From positions 62,001-126,000 of the forward strand of contig NC_089549.1 in the NCBI RefSeq assembly GCF_040115645.1: DNA of 64,000 bases, in the 5' to 3' direction. The translations under genes and the position numbers were made by a program. Origin of the DNA: Euwallacea fornicatus. Lineage: Eukaryota > Arthropoda > Insecta > Coleoptera > Curculionidae. Numbering within the stretch: position 1 is the first letter of the stretch; the number at the start of each line of letters is the position of its first letter. The notes below the pieces were generated by a model that was not told the origin of the DNA, did no database searches, and saw only the letters and a program-made list of their open reading frames with translations. Of the stretch, positions 36,601-57,111 are shown piece after piece.

Positions 36601-38679
36601 TTACAAATTATGTTGTAAATCAAGACTTGTTGTCTCAAATTTTTTCCGATCAATAATAAAAATAGCATTAATAACAAACACGAATCAAATAACAAAATAA
36701 ACAATTCAAAAATTATAAAATAAAGTGTCGGTAAAATTATTTTATTTTTATTTTCTTTCCGATTTCATCTTATTTGTTGTGTGCACCCTAATCACTTTTT
36801 CATTTATAGAAAGTATAATAAAAAATTGGCTACACCTCTTCAATAAACCGAGAACTATCATAACAAAACAAAGATGGCGATAAAAAAGTCAGCCATTTTT
36901 GACATAGAAAATCTAAAGAAAAATGACTCATTTGTTTTATTTCTTCCCTAGTGTTTTTTTTTCCGGTTACAGTACTCTCATAAAACGCTATAATTTATCT
37001 TTTTAGAGGAGGTTTAATAGAACTAAGGGTCCCAGAAGGCACCAGCCCCAAAAATCCGATAATTTTGGTCCATTGTCTCCTGACTAACAAGGGATTAGGG
37101 TTAGGGTGGCTTATTTAAAACGTCCGGAGATACTTAACATGATATAAAAGTAAACACCAACGTTGCAAAATTGGTAATGTTAGAATAACAAAACGAGTGA
37201 TAAAGTTGCTTATACCTTAAAGGCAAGATCAGTCCTTAAGGGTGCACCTAACAGCTAACATAAACTTACTACACCACCATGCCTATATTGAAATATTCCA
37301 GCCCTTTTAACTTTCTGTTTAACCATATCAGTTCAAAAGGGTTGTGGTTCTCCAATGGGCCCTTTATTGACGCCTCGCTTCAATTTGTAAGAGAAATTCC
37401 AAATATTGATAAAACTTTTTTTGGTAATTCTATATTCCGGTCAGAAAAAGACCCAATGGACAGATGGGCACAGTGGAAATTTAATTATTCAAAGGGAGCA
37501 AATAATTGCTATTGGCAATCAGTGGGGTGCTTTATTGTGTCTGAAACGGTCCAAACTCACCCTTACGGCCCTTGCCATAAAGGTGGATGGTGAAAAGGAC
37601 CTGAGGGTGCAAACGGGGCGCTATGGAACGCATTTCGTGCAGATCAAACATCTACTTGACTGCATTACCATGAATAAATGATTCGCGAAACTCGTTAAAA
37701 GTAATTAATATAATACTTGAAGAATAACCAAATTTATTCGGTGGTTTTCTTTTAGGTAATGGAGAAGTTATTGGTCTTTCCCACTCGCTTTTCCCATGAG
37801 AATTGTCCAACTAAAAAAACAGCCTTTTAAGAATCTTCTTAAGCCAACAATATCATTTTTTACTGATTCAAGTGCGGTATTACTAACTGGCGACACGTGA
37901 CCTGCACACGATCGTAAGGGCATGTAATAATGTATCTCTTACGGCACGTGTTGGTCACACTTGCGGCGAAGTGCGATAGTGTTTTATTGTACGTATTATT
38001 GCGTTATTAGGGTGTAAGCCTCATGAAGGTGGACAGATTTTTTTGAGTTTCAAATGCTTAAGAAGGGGCAGCGGTTGTCAGGAAATCAATTAATAAACAT
38101 AACTGTGGCAAATGCGGCAGGATTAACGCGATAGTGGCCCCATGAACTGATGCCCAAATCCGTCATAATCTCTTCATTGAGGGTGACTAAGCCGCATTGT
38201 ACTGAATCAGGCCTAAAATATAAATTACGGGAAATCTTGTCTATAGAAGCTCTTTGTGTTGAGGTTTCCATGAAACGTACGATTTCACGCCACTATTGCC
38301 TGACCAATTTCCGGAATCGGAAGACAATCAAATATTTTGACAATTTCAGCTGAATCTAAGAAGTAATACGGGTACAATCGAAACGAAAAAATAGTCAAGA
38401 GAGACAATAAGGTAAGAACGAAAACTATGTGTAAATTACCCTAATAGTTGCGCCCCTCCCAGACCAAACACCCGTCAACCAATGAATAGTTCGGCTTCAC
38501 CCACTAAATGGGAGCTTAAACGCTGGAGGGGGCCCACGTTGGATGAATTATCCACCCTATATTCTTCGGTTAGTTGTCACAAACCCTGGCTGGTGCTGAT
38601 GGTGGTGTGTAATGTGTCGTAGTCGCCGGTCGGGTGCGTGAGTTAAAGTGGTACCTGCTAAAGGAATATTTACTACGAA
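33625..38679. other. 5 kb non-coding upstream region of the tap gene
   Basis: No exon can be supported. G+C-richer islands stand out at about 33930-34420, 34560-34760, 36990-37110, 37260-37680 and 37790-38170. Upstream of a neurogenic bHLH gene these are reasonable enhancer candidates. Short open frames at 37279-37681 read across one island but show no known domain and no conserved splice context. The immediate promoter of tap is probably around 38560-38670. Confidence 0.5.
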
Positions 38680-39619
38680 ATGTCAGTGTAAGTATTATTA
38701 ACTAAAAACATCCATATTATTGCTAGTGTCTTATAACTGTATGATGATCTTCATTTCCAGTATGAGCAGTTATGGCATCTCTAAATACGAATCCTCCTAT
38801 GAGGACAGTTGCGATTCCGGCTTTGATTACTCCTACAAATCTGAGTCTTCATTCCTGGACTTAGATACTGAGTTTACAACTCCCAAAAAGACCCTGAATC
38901 CCGACTTCAACCCTGCGTTATATAACAAATTTAACTCGACCTTTTACGAGGCCTTGGAGAGGCCTCACTACCAAGAGAATTTCAGCTGCAGGAAAAATCT
39001 TTTAGAAGACTTCAATGAAGCTGACGGCAATAAGCCTAAAAAGCGATATGCCACTGGCAGGAACCGAGTGTCGAGAGCAAAGAGTCCTGGTCAGATCATG
39101 AAGATCAAGAGAGTGCGAAGGCTGAAGGCAAATGACAGAGAGAGAAATAGGATGCATATGCTCAACGAGGCTTTAGATCGATTGAGGTGCGTGTTGCCCA
39201 GCTTTCCTGAAGATACCAAGCTGACCAAAATTGAAACGTTGCGCTTTGCTCATAACTATATTCAGGCACTTTCTGAAGCCGCTAAGGATGTAGAGAAATT
39301 TTCAACAGAAGACAGTGTTATTGTAAACGTGGGGAATATGACGGTATCCATAAATAAGGAGGGGAACAGTATGGCCTCTAGGGATGAGGAGAGGAGATCG
39401 CATGCTTCAGTAATAAGCGGCAGCATTACAAACGCAAGTTTTATGCAAGATTACAATAATTCTAATGGGATTTGCGAGAACTACTCGAGGCCTTATCAGT
39501 ATGACGTGCCTTATTACGATCATTATAATAGTCCGAATGACCAGTATTTTAATAGCGGATTTAACAACAATGTCGCGTATGAATATGATGGGTTTCACAG
39601 TACGAAAGTGCTAGAGTAA
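38680..39619 (+). CDS. tap: Neurogenin-family bHLH transcription factor (tap-like)
   Basis: Two exons, 38680-38687 (ATGTCAGT) and 38761-39619, give 288 residues beginning [18 protein letters not shown]. The second exon has its own Met at 38762, so a start there is also possible. The basic helix-loop-helix at about residues 117-176 reads [20 protein letters not shown] for the basic region and first helix, then [20 protein letters not shown] and NYIQALSE. The [16 protein letters not shown] core is the neurogenin signature and separates it from atonal and NeuroD-type proteins. The N-terminus is acidic and Ser/Tyr-rich, and the C-terminus is Asn/Tyr-rich and low in complexity. The protein should act in the nucleus as an E-protein (daughterless) heterodimer on E-boxes in neural precursors, by family knowledge. 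An AATAAA lies at 39899. Confidence 0.93.
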
Positions 39620-40707
39620 TTTAGCTAAAGTTGATAATGGCGAAATGGAGAATATTGTCAGTCATTTTGTTATAGGACAATATTTTTTACGAAATGTGTG
39701 TCATGGAGACTATTTTGGAGCTAATTAATGTAAAGATACCTAAACTGATTATACACATATTTTTATACCTCAACTGTTAGGATCCTAATGATTTTCGATA
39801 CCCTAGAAAGAACCTTATCTAGTCAATATCAACAGTATGTGATTTTTATTTTTAATGTATTATATTAGATTTTAGACCTAGTTTTATGGAGAAAAATTAA
39901 TAAACTGTTTCCTCATAAAGTTGGTTTTACTGAATTAATTTTTTTTCTACCTCTAATGCATTGAAATGCTTATTAATCAATTATCATTTTTAATTCAATA
40001 TTATATATGTATATTATGTATATAAACAATCTTTATTTCCTAGGAAAAGAGCCATCGATCAAATTGGTCTTTCTGTCTATGGTATATATTCTCAACTTAA
40101 ACATTATTACAATCCAAACTAATGATCTATATCGAGAAGAATTCCAACAGAGTGGTGGACGGAAAGAGTGAACGGAGTTATCCTTCCATATCTTCTGCAG
40201 CTGTAGTCTTCTGGTTATTTTTATCATGTATATGCGTTCATATAATAATTGATTGGATGAAATGCCTAAAGGGCTTTCGGGATGTTTTATTTTTGTAATT
40301 ATTCTTAATGCAATTTCTTCTGTTGTTTAGTTCAATATTAATAAAGAAAATTACGACTTTCGCAGTAACGAACCTAGATGGTACCTAATGTTATTTCGAT
40401 ATCATCTTCATTTAGTGTGTATTTTTAATTGCTTACCCTAATAATATGACAAAAATCGTACACGCATTAACGTTAATCGTATTAATACCTCATTCTTTGT
40501 TCTAAATTTGTGTCAGTTTCCTGTACCTGCAACAATTGACAATCCGGTCCTGTTACCTAGAGAAATTGTAGTTTTATTTACACGTGCTAGTCCGAAAATG
40601 CAGGACCAATAGGGGTGCTCATATTGAAAGCAACTCGTACTTCAGTGTTATATATTTTGTAGTGCATTCGAGTCAAACCACCCTGGCAGGGGAAACAGGG
40701 TAGCTGC

Positions 40708-40870
40708 CAGAGGCGTGGTAATTTAAAAAGTTCATTTGAAATAAAACAATTTTTCTAAATCACTATAGTTTTTCGTTGGAAATTATGAATAGTATGTCGA
40801 TAAACAAACAATTTTGGTGATGGTTTGACGTCTCCTAGAGGTGTTTCTGCTTAAATTGGCTACGCCACTG
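40708..40870. mobile_element. Short TIR element remnant, CAGWGGCGT ends
   Basis: The left end CAGAGGCGTGGTAATTT (40708-40724) and the right end AAATTGGCTACGCCACTG (to 40870) are imperfect inverted repeats around about 130 bp of non-coding DNA. The ends resemble the CAGTGGCGTA motif found in the large inverted repeat at 12.1/12.7 kb. No target-site duplication was recognised. Confidence 0.5.
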
Positions 40871-43197
40871 TTAAGTACACGACTGAATGGTAATGTTAAA
40901 ACGGCGAGGGGGTGAAAATAACCGCCCTGAAAGCGGGGTGCACCTGTTCATCAGCAAATCGTACACAGATTTGACATTGAGATTTTAACGCTTATCAGTT
41001 TTATTGGTGCACGCGGTTTATTAGTTCTGGCCACTTTATTAAGAAACCATTAAGCAGTCCCCGAATTCCAACGAGAACTAAAATATGTAGGTTTCTCATA
41101 TCTTCCTTTTGTAGTTCGTTCTAAAAGGGATGCTCAGACAAGGTGGCAAAACAAAAAAAATTATGTCTAATGTTTTAATATGTATTAGTAAATTTATCTT
41201 AAGAAAGTCCCACGCCCGTTATTTTACATGCAAAAACATGAATCAAATATGTTAAACATCCAGTTTGAAGAGCTCAAACCATTACTCAAATAGTTGCGAC
41301 AGTAAAAAAACGAACGCCCTAAAGGGTTGCATTTGAACCGCCCTTCGGCCCTTTATTCCCGGTCTAACCGTGCAGAATTTAAACACCCTGTTCTGCATTT
41401 TTAATGTTCATAACCACGTGTATTTGTGTACGTAGCCTACAATGGAGCTTTTACGCTCATTACATCGTTAAGCTTTTAAATCTATAAAACAGACTCGTTG
41501 AGCATTGTGAAACTCTTGACAGTTCTTTCACTCTTCGTATACTCTAAAGAATTCCAAAAACGAAATTATATATATTTTTTTAATAGTATAAAGCCTCTTT
41601 TCTTGGATGAGGTCCCTTGAGGTTTAACAATCTTGCAGAATTTTACTTGAATCTGAATTAAGTAATTAATTTATGCCGTCCTACCAACGTTTTACAACAC
41701 TGAAAATATGATTCATTTTGTTCTAACTTGAACCATATGGAGACTTTTCCATGATCCCAAAGCTCCTCTGTTTTTTCTACCATATTTGCGTTTTCACTTA
41801 ACCAACTCGTTAAAAAGATTAATTCTTAAAATAACAAAATTTAAGCTGATTTTGTTAGGATACACACGTAACAAACAACACTAGAAAACCCACAATTCAC
41901 TTTTAATAGATTACACATCACACTTCACAATGCTCGCCTTTGGGATATCTCAAAGGGTGGTAGTTACAAGCTCAACAAAATTAACATAAAAGTTCGTATT
42001 TTAATGTTCATTAAGAATCCAAGCGCCTTAACAGTGTGTATGTGTAGTTGCTGATTTATCTAAAGCGTGATAATTTCGTCGATCTGTTAATCCAATTACG
42101 AACAGAAACACCGGCAGTCTGAGCGATAAGCGACAATTTAATCGACTCATCGACGAATATGAATAAAAATTGTAAAATTTATTGTTTGTTTTTTACACCA
42201 ATGTGGTTTTTTAACATTTTTTCTAAACTAAAATTTTCAAAAGACTTGAAATAAAATTAAGAAATGTATATTGGGTTATTTATGCAAGTCGGAAATTAAA
42301 TCGTCTTTCCAGTATTATCATTCAATTTCTCTTTTACCTATTCTTCAAATTAGTTTTTAAAATAATATTATTATATATAATTTAATAAAAATGTTTTTAT
42401 TAATTAGCATAGAAAATATTAACTCCTTAATCGCCTCCTTAAGGTGTTGCTTGTAAGTTTCAAATATCAGTAATTTCACATAAACAATAACGATAATTCT
42501 ATTTTTGTCGTATATGCGAGAGCCAAAGAGTTTTATGTTATTATAGACACATCAAAGATAAAAACCAATTAAGTGCTTAATTGTTGTAGTAAAAAATATT
42601 TCATTATAAAGCTGTAACCGCTTGAAACCAGAAATCTGCACAATGACAAAAAGCTCATCTTGTTAAAATGATAAGACGTTGATCGAAATAAAATGCTTTG
42701 ATGAGTGATTGCAATATATTTTTTTGTTATGTGTGAAACACGTCTGGATTATACCGCACTACATATTCAAAACATTTAGAACCGGTCAAATACCCTCCGG
42801 ATTACAATTGATTATTTTCTTCCCAGCATCAGTGACCGAAGATTTTGCTACAGATTATCGTAGCTTTTTAAGTATTTTAGTTCGCTTGGTGATTCATGGA
42901 AACTCCAAATTTTTATGCTCCAATGCGAGTAAATTATAGATAACATTATATTACAAGAAATCAACAATTAGAGACAAGTGTTATATAAAGAGCATTCGTG
43001 CTGCTACATAATATTATTTCCTGCTATCACCTGAGTCGATAACATTTCCATGGCAACCATGCATTACTCTGTTTTGAAACAAAACCCAAATAAACGTCAC
43101 CTCTGGAGATTAGCGGAATTGAGATTTCAATAACTTTATGATGAACAGTATCGTCCACATCTCTTACGTTAGTACTTCTCTTGTCAAAATTACTTAC

Positions 43198-43322
43198 CTC
43201 GCCTACGGCTCGGTTGCAAACTTTCATGTCGCTCATAATGCAATATACTATTTCAAATTTTGCCATGGCATTCAAAACGGTTGAAGGAAGTTTTTTGCCT
43301 TTACAACTTAAACGTTTTCTTC
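43198..43322 (-). CDS. Orphan exon-like open frame of unknown gene
   Basis: On the minus strand a good acceptor (GGTGTTTTTACAG) is followed by 125 nt of open frame and a perfect donor GAG|GTAAGTAAT. The frame encodes 42 residues, including CKGKKLPSTVLNAMAKFEIV and VCNRAVGE. An internal Met (MAKFEIVYCIMSDMK) could instead start a protein. I do not recognise the sequence, and no partner exons in phase were found nearby. It may belong to an unseen gene, be a decayed exon, or be chance. Confidence 0.25.
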
Positions 43323-45705
43323 CTGTAAAAACACCCAAAAAAATCATTTACCTTACTGACCCTACGTAAATGATGAAATTGACTCATCTTCTATTATTAA
43401 CTTAGTTCAATTTCCGTTATTCATTTACATATCCAACCAAATTATGCTTTATTTCAAGAAAAAGCTCTTATGAGTAACGCAAAAGTGGATATAATTTTGG
43501 TGGGAACTGGGAAATTAGTAAAGCAACGGTAATTATTCAGTGACAATTTTAATTTTTAGGATATCTGCTTATAAAAATGTAACACTAACTTTAGCTAAAC
43601 GTTCTTTTGGCTACGTAAGCGTTTGAAAATAAATACACTTTATTCATACCTATCACTTTTTGTGTTTGTTTTTGAGTTTTCCTCTATGTTTATGTACAAT
43701 TTAACCGAATTTTTCCGTTGCAGAAGGACTTCCTAGCAAGTTAATAGCATCACCATATTACATAATAACGCTCAATATGTGAATCTCTTATGAAGAGTAC
43801 TTTGAAGTATTATCTATTTCAAACAGTGTTTAGCTGTCAAAAACGATAATATCGTGATTAACAAGGTTAGCAAGCAAACGTAAAAACTCTTGCTAACCCA
43901 ATTACTGTAAGCCTATTTAATACAATTTATACAGTTACTTGATCCATACATGCAACACACTTTGAAATGAGTGCCAAAAAATCAATGTTCTGCTAACTTT
44001 TCCTAAAAGAGTTCCTTCCAGTAGAATAAATGTAGACGTAGCATTGGTTAGTTGCTTGACTTCTGCGGAAATAATCTTTCGAACAAAGTTACCAGTGCTT
44101 TGAGATATTTGGCACTAAGAGTAGGAGAGAAAAATAAGTTCTGAATCCACATTACTTATATCGAATCGGGTTAATTTTCCCTGTAATTAACACATTCAGC
44201 GCCAGACCCAATTTTTAAAAATCTATCAAGGGACCACCTAACAAAGTGGCTAACAGTTACCGTTGCCTACTGTAAACTTATCAATGAACTAGGAAAGATA
44301 TTTTCATATAATTTAAAAATGTTATTCTTAGACAAATTATTTGGAAAGGGTCAATTCAGCAACAAATTAAAGCGCTTATCAAGTCTCGTTACTCGCAGCC
44401 GAGACGTTCAGTTTTATGTAGACCCATACACAATCACATTTGGTAACTATCATTTATAACGAGAACTTGTATTCCCCCGGTCGAGTTTAATATTTTTTTA
44501 ATGAGCATAAATGTTATTGGCAGGCAATGCGTTTTTTTATCTATGCTACACTATATGTCTACTTATTATGATTTTCATGTTCAAATTTAGTTTTCTATTG
44601 ATCAGTTTGACAATTAAGACGGAGTTAAATTATGCAACAAATGGCAACCACCTGCGTCAAGGTCAAACATGTAAATTTAACATGGAACGTGGCTGCACAA
44701 AAAAAATCATGACTGGATACGAAAACCAAAATGGCATAAACTTAACTTTTTAAAATGAATGCAATGTGAATATTTTAAAATTGCTCTTTACTGAATGACA
44801 GACGTCCAAAAATACTTGCAGGGCCATTTCCATTCCATCCGAAATTACGTTGAAGAGTTTTTACCTAAAATATCAAAATATATCAATTTTTCTTGTTTTT
44901 ATATCCACTAGATAAGCGATGTTAACTATGTATGCGTTTTCTTATAAATCTTAACGATATGTATATGGCATGGTAAATCAGGAATTGGTTCTTGGATTTC
45001 AAGAGAAATGTTGTCTACATTGTTATTTGCGTTTAAGAGAGCGCCTGCAGTGATATTTACAGCACTCGATATTTATATCTGTATATTTGAAAACAAATAA
45101 TCTGTCCACAGAAAAAGGCAAATATAGTTGTCGTCAAATTAAGAGCTCAATATAAATGCGACTACTTTATAAATGACACGTCCTTGTGACCACAAATGAC
45201 TGTGTGCGAGATGCTTAATACCTACAGTTTGAATTCGTGCGACTTAGTAAAACAAAATATTAGTAGACACTGGTGTCTGCCACGGCGCTTAATGTGTCAA
45301 TTAACAAATAGGCGTAATAGCGCGTCATTTGTTATCTTCGTCCGGTAACAATTCGTCAAGGGAAGTTAAAAAAAACTCATCGTATTGGCAACAAACCATC
45401 CAGTCAAAAATTTACCAATTTTGAGGTTTAGGTACTCGAAATCAAGGTTTTTTTCTTTTTATGCATAAAGAAAACTTTAGTTTTAACAATTATATAACGA
45501 ATGTTACGAATGAAATAGATAAACGTGTAACACCCCGTGATCACTTTCAATGTCTGGATATAACACAAAGAACAAACTTGAACTCCAACGGTGAATTAAA
45601 CTTTAACCATTTGTTTCTTCAGGACGCCTGAAAAGAACAAAGAAGAACGCTCTACAACACAATGACCGCAATTTTTCCCTAAAAAAACCTCAACTTCTTC
45701 GAGGT

Positions 45706-53692
<7,987 letters not shown>

Positions 53693-55511
53693 TCATCCAG
53701 TTTTGTCCTGGGGACGTTGCATCTCACGACTGAAAAGTCCGGACTGTCGCCTGGACAGGACGCCCAGTCTGGTGGCGCGATAACGCGTAATTGAACCAGT
53801 TGTTATTTAAATACCGGTAGGAGTCGCTTGCCGGCGAATTAGGTTCCGAAAACATACAAACTACGTGCGGCGGAAATAGGAATCCTTATCCATGGGATGA
53901 TTAGCAGGATGGGCAATTGATTTTCTAGCAGGACATTTTGCTCCGAAAGCTAATCGGGAACGTTTCAGGTTTTAAACGGAACACTCCCACGTGACGAGGC
54001 GAAGCTTACGAAACGCGGAATCGTTATTGGGGAGCACCGAGGCCGACCACAAATACACATACAAAAAACATTGCACCACTTTCAACACTATTACGGGACG
54101 ATGGACCTGCGGAACGGAATTTCGTCCTCTAAGCGGTATTGAGCTGAATTTATCCACGGGAAACGGGCCTACGCCTTTCGCGTGCTTTTTAATCAACAAC
54201 AATGGCGACTTTCGTTGTTAAAACAGACGAACAACGCGCCCGTCCATTTGCTGGCTTTTTACAACGAAGGTATGGGGAATGGGCCGAGCGGCGCGCGACG
54301 ATCTCTTGATTTTAATACAGAGCAAACGCAATTTGCTTCTCTCGCCGCCTTTTTCCGGGGGAACTTTACGTTGTGTTTTGTGTTCGTCGAATTGTTCAAC
54401 GCTTTTTTTTTTTAACGTTCAGTAGCGCTTTTCTGTGGTTTTTTGTAATTTCTGCAAGAAAAATTTAGATAAATTAAAATGGTGGCACATTACGAAATGC
54501 CTCACTAGCGCCATCTGCATCCATACATGACTAATAACCACATTGCTTATAGTTGTCAAACTAGTCAAACATCAGTCCTTGTTACTTATAAACGGCGGGT
54601 CATATAAAAACAATAAGAATCAAAGTTAGATTTTCTTTAAATTCTTTGAATTTATCCATATTTATTTGTACATAGAAAGGAAGCTTATATTCCTAACATT
54701 TCCAGCGCTTTTCTCATTAATATCTAATACATGACACAATTTAAAAATGCTTTCTCAAAAAATTTAACATTTTTCCTCTCATATAACTGACCCTCAATTA
54801 TAGCCCTAATTACCTACGTAATTAATTTCTAATATAATTGTAAATCATTAAATACATTATGAAAACCTAAAATATATCTTACTTTTTCTCCCTTTCCAAG
54901 TGCTTATAAGTACTGTCTTATTGACTCCATATTTCAAGATATTTTTCAAACACCACTTATTAAAGAAATTAATCATATTTTAGATTGCAAATTTGGGATT
55001 AAAAAAAAAGATTTTGTTAATAATTAATTAACTGAAAAACACTGTTTTTTGTTTGATCACAAAATAGACAATAGAACAACATAATATAGGCAATAGCCTT
55101 CGGTACAAGGGAATGTTAAAAAAATCTAATTTATGTGCGTCATACAGTATGCAAGTATCAAATCAAAAAAATTTATGACATTATTTAATTTTGTTATGAA
55201 CTTTAAAATACAGTATGATTATCCATTAATATCAAACTTCTACGATGATCAGCATAAAAATATCATTAATGACCAAAATAACTGAATAATTTTTTATTAT
55301 GGCATGCATGCCGTATGACGTATATTCCTAAAATATAGCTTTTTGTTTGGATCAGTGTTCAATCAACTGACATGGAGATTCTTGTGGTTATGTTATATAG
55401 TAGGTTTTTCATTTCTGAAAACTTTTAAATTTCTTTCGAAACTGTATTAAAAGAGTCAAAAACTTTCTAAAAATTACAAATAATTTGTACCACTCAAACA
55501 TCGCTGAAAAC
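53693..55511. promoter_or_regulatory. Divergent promoter region of NSL1 (-) and IntS12 (+)
   Basis: From about 53690 to 54400 the DNA is clearly richer in G+C and CG dinucleotides, as for a housekeeping promoter and 5' UTR. It should serve NSL1 on the minus strand. The remaining kilobase up to IntS12 is AT-rich. No TATA box can be assigned to either gene. Short frames in the G+C-rich part show no known domain. Confidence 0.5.
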
Positions 55512-56498
55512 ATGTCCAATAGCAACGACTTAGACCCCCATCTTGTGAAGTGCATAGGACTTCTGTATGAGAGCAGAAGCCTACGGAAAGGCGATCCAGT
55601 TCCTTTGCAGTATATTCTAGAAGAGGCCATCTTTCAGAAGACTGGCATAGTGAAAGATTATACTGATTTCTTTCAAAACCAATTGCCTCCTAGAGAGAGC
55701 GAAGAACCCATACTAACCAACACAATTTATGATGATAAAGGTAGGAATTTAATAAGTAGTTATTGTTGTTAAATAGGGCTATGATCATTTTTTTCACTAA
55801 GAACGGGGCTAGAGTTTATCATATTGTACACTGTTTTCAAACATTTAATGAAGCATAATTTTCTCTTCCTATTATAGCAAATGATTCAGACAATGACCTA
55901 GAACTAGACCTCTTCAAAGATGATCTTAGTTGTGTTGTTTGCAATAAAATGGATGTTGGTGTGCGGAATAGACTTTTAGAATGTCGAGATTGTCATGCTT
56001 TATATCATCAAGAGTGCCACAAGCCTGTGGTTAATGAGGAAAGTGTTATGGACAGTTGGATTTGCTCCAATTGCAGAGGCGTTAGGTAGAAGAAGAATTG
56101 TGACAAAATTTGGCTAAGTTTAAACTTAAATATCTTGTTGCAGTATTAAGAAACTGAAAACATCAGAAAAAGACTATGTATCTTCTTCAAAAAGTTCCAA
56201 ATCTGAGAGTCATAGGCATGCCCATAAGTCAAGGTAAGAAGTTTTTTAAAGGGATTTTAAGTTTATTTGGAAAAATTTAGTGAAAAACACAAATCCAGCA
56301 ACAAATCATCTTCATCGAGTAGCTCTAAATCCAGTAGCATCTCATCTCCTAGTCACTCATCAAGGTAAAATACAAATTAGTGTTCTATATAGCAGTTTTT
56401 GCTAGGTTAAACCTTGCAGGTCTGATAAGGAGAAATCCAGCAAAAGCAGCAAAAGTTCTTCATCTAAATATTATTCAGAGAAAAGAAAGCATGACTGA
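55512..56498 (+). CDS. IntS12: Integrator complex subunit 12 (PHD-finger protein)
   Basis: Five exons, 55512-55740, 55878-56085, 56144-56233, 56281-56364 and 56420-56498, close in phase to 229 residues. The N-terminal block (LDPHLVKCIGLLYESRSLRK) is the short conserved segment by which INTS12 binds INTS1. A C4HC3 PHD finger follows at about residues 88-135: CVVC, then LECRDCHALYHQECHKP, then WICSNC. The tail is a low-complexity Ser/Lys run ending KRKHD. The protein is shorter than vertebrate INTS12 (462 residues), mainly because the tail is reduced. The Integrator complex cleaves snRNA 3' ends and attenuates RNA polymerase II, so action is nuclear. All four introns are short (54-140 nt). The gene converges on the carboxypeptidase gene. 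Confidence 0.93.
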
Positions 56499-57064
56499 CG
56501 TTCAATTCACAAACTTCCCCATCGCACTCTCAAGTTAAGAATTAAGTGCTCAGGTGTAGAATTAGTGAAGGAAGTCAATTCTTAAAATGTATTTGTATTA
56601 TTGATATTTATCAAAATCTCGCTTATAGCAGCTATAAATCCTGCAACCTCACTGAAGTATGATGTCTTGACAAAACAGTAGCGCCGCGTTGCCTTTTACT
56701 TATTTTCATTTTTGCGTCGGTTGGTAATTAGTAATTAAATAACTGGGTAGTAGTGTGTAAATGTTATGTTTATCAGGATATGATTTTTGTCTTTTACAGG
56801 AAAGTTAGTACATTTCTAAACTTTTTAATTTATTAATTTATCATTATTTTTCCCTAAATAATTACAGCTAAAACTGTATTCTATGATACCTGTGGTTTTA
56901 AATTTTCCTACTATACATTATTTCTTAAGTATAATGGTTGTAAGTGTGTATTTACTACTTACTCACCTTATATGAATTACGTGATAGTTTTGTGCACTAA
57001 AAGAAAATTTGTGTTTGAGTGCATATGCCTTCCTAAGCCCTACAATACCCTGTTAAAAACTTGA

Positions 57065-57070
57065 AATAAA
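57065..57070 (+). terminator. Polyadenylation signal of IntS12
   Basis: This AATAAA is about 570 nt after the IntS12 stop and just before the end of the convergent carboxypeptidase CDS. An earlier signal was not recognised, so the 3' UTR may run close to the neighbouring gene. Confidence 0.4.
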
Positions 57071-57111
57071 TGTTGTAACTGCTTAGGATACATTTTAAAA
57101 AAATTCCCGAA

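Larger units (their letters stand above)
39905..45705. other. Gene-poor intergenic DNA between tap and NSL1
   Basis: About 5.8 kb of AT-rich DNA. Apart from a small inverted-repeat element (40708-40870) and one orphan exon-like frame (43198-43322, minus), I see nothing that can be named. Enhancers of tap may lie here. Confidence 0.55.

Noticed and set aside
34283..37466. Three CAGATG E-boxes upstream of tap (34283, 35117, 37461) as autoregulatory sites
   Set aside because: About this many CAGATG or CATCTG hexamers are expected by chance in 5 kb, and there is no clustering.
37279..37681. Overlapping open frames in the tap upstream region as a protein gene
   Set aside because: Two frames overlap without a clear preference, there are no consensus splice sites and no known domain. 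A G+C-richer non-coding island explains them better.
43047..43061. RFX X-box-like GGTTGCCATGGAAAT
   Set aside because: It misses the final consensus base and has no placed gene start next to it. A single near-match in 64 kb is expected.
54201..54415. ATGGCGACTTTCG frame on the plus strand upstream of IntS12
   Set aside because: It lies in the G+C-rich NSL1 promoter region, stops soon and shows no domain or donor.
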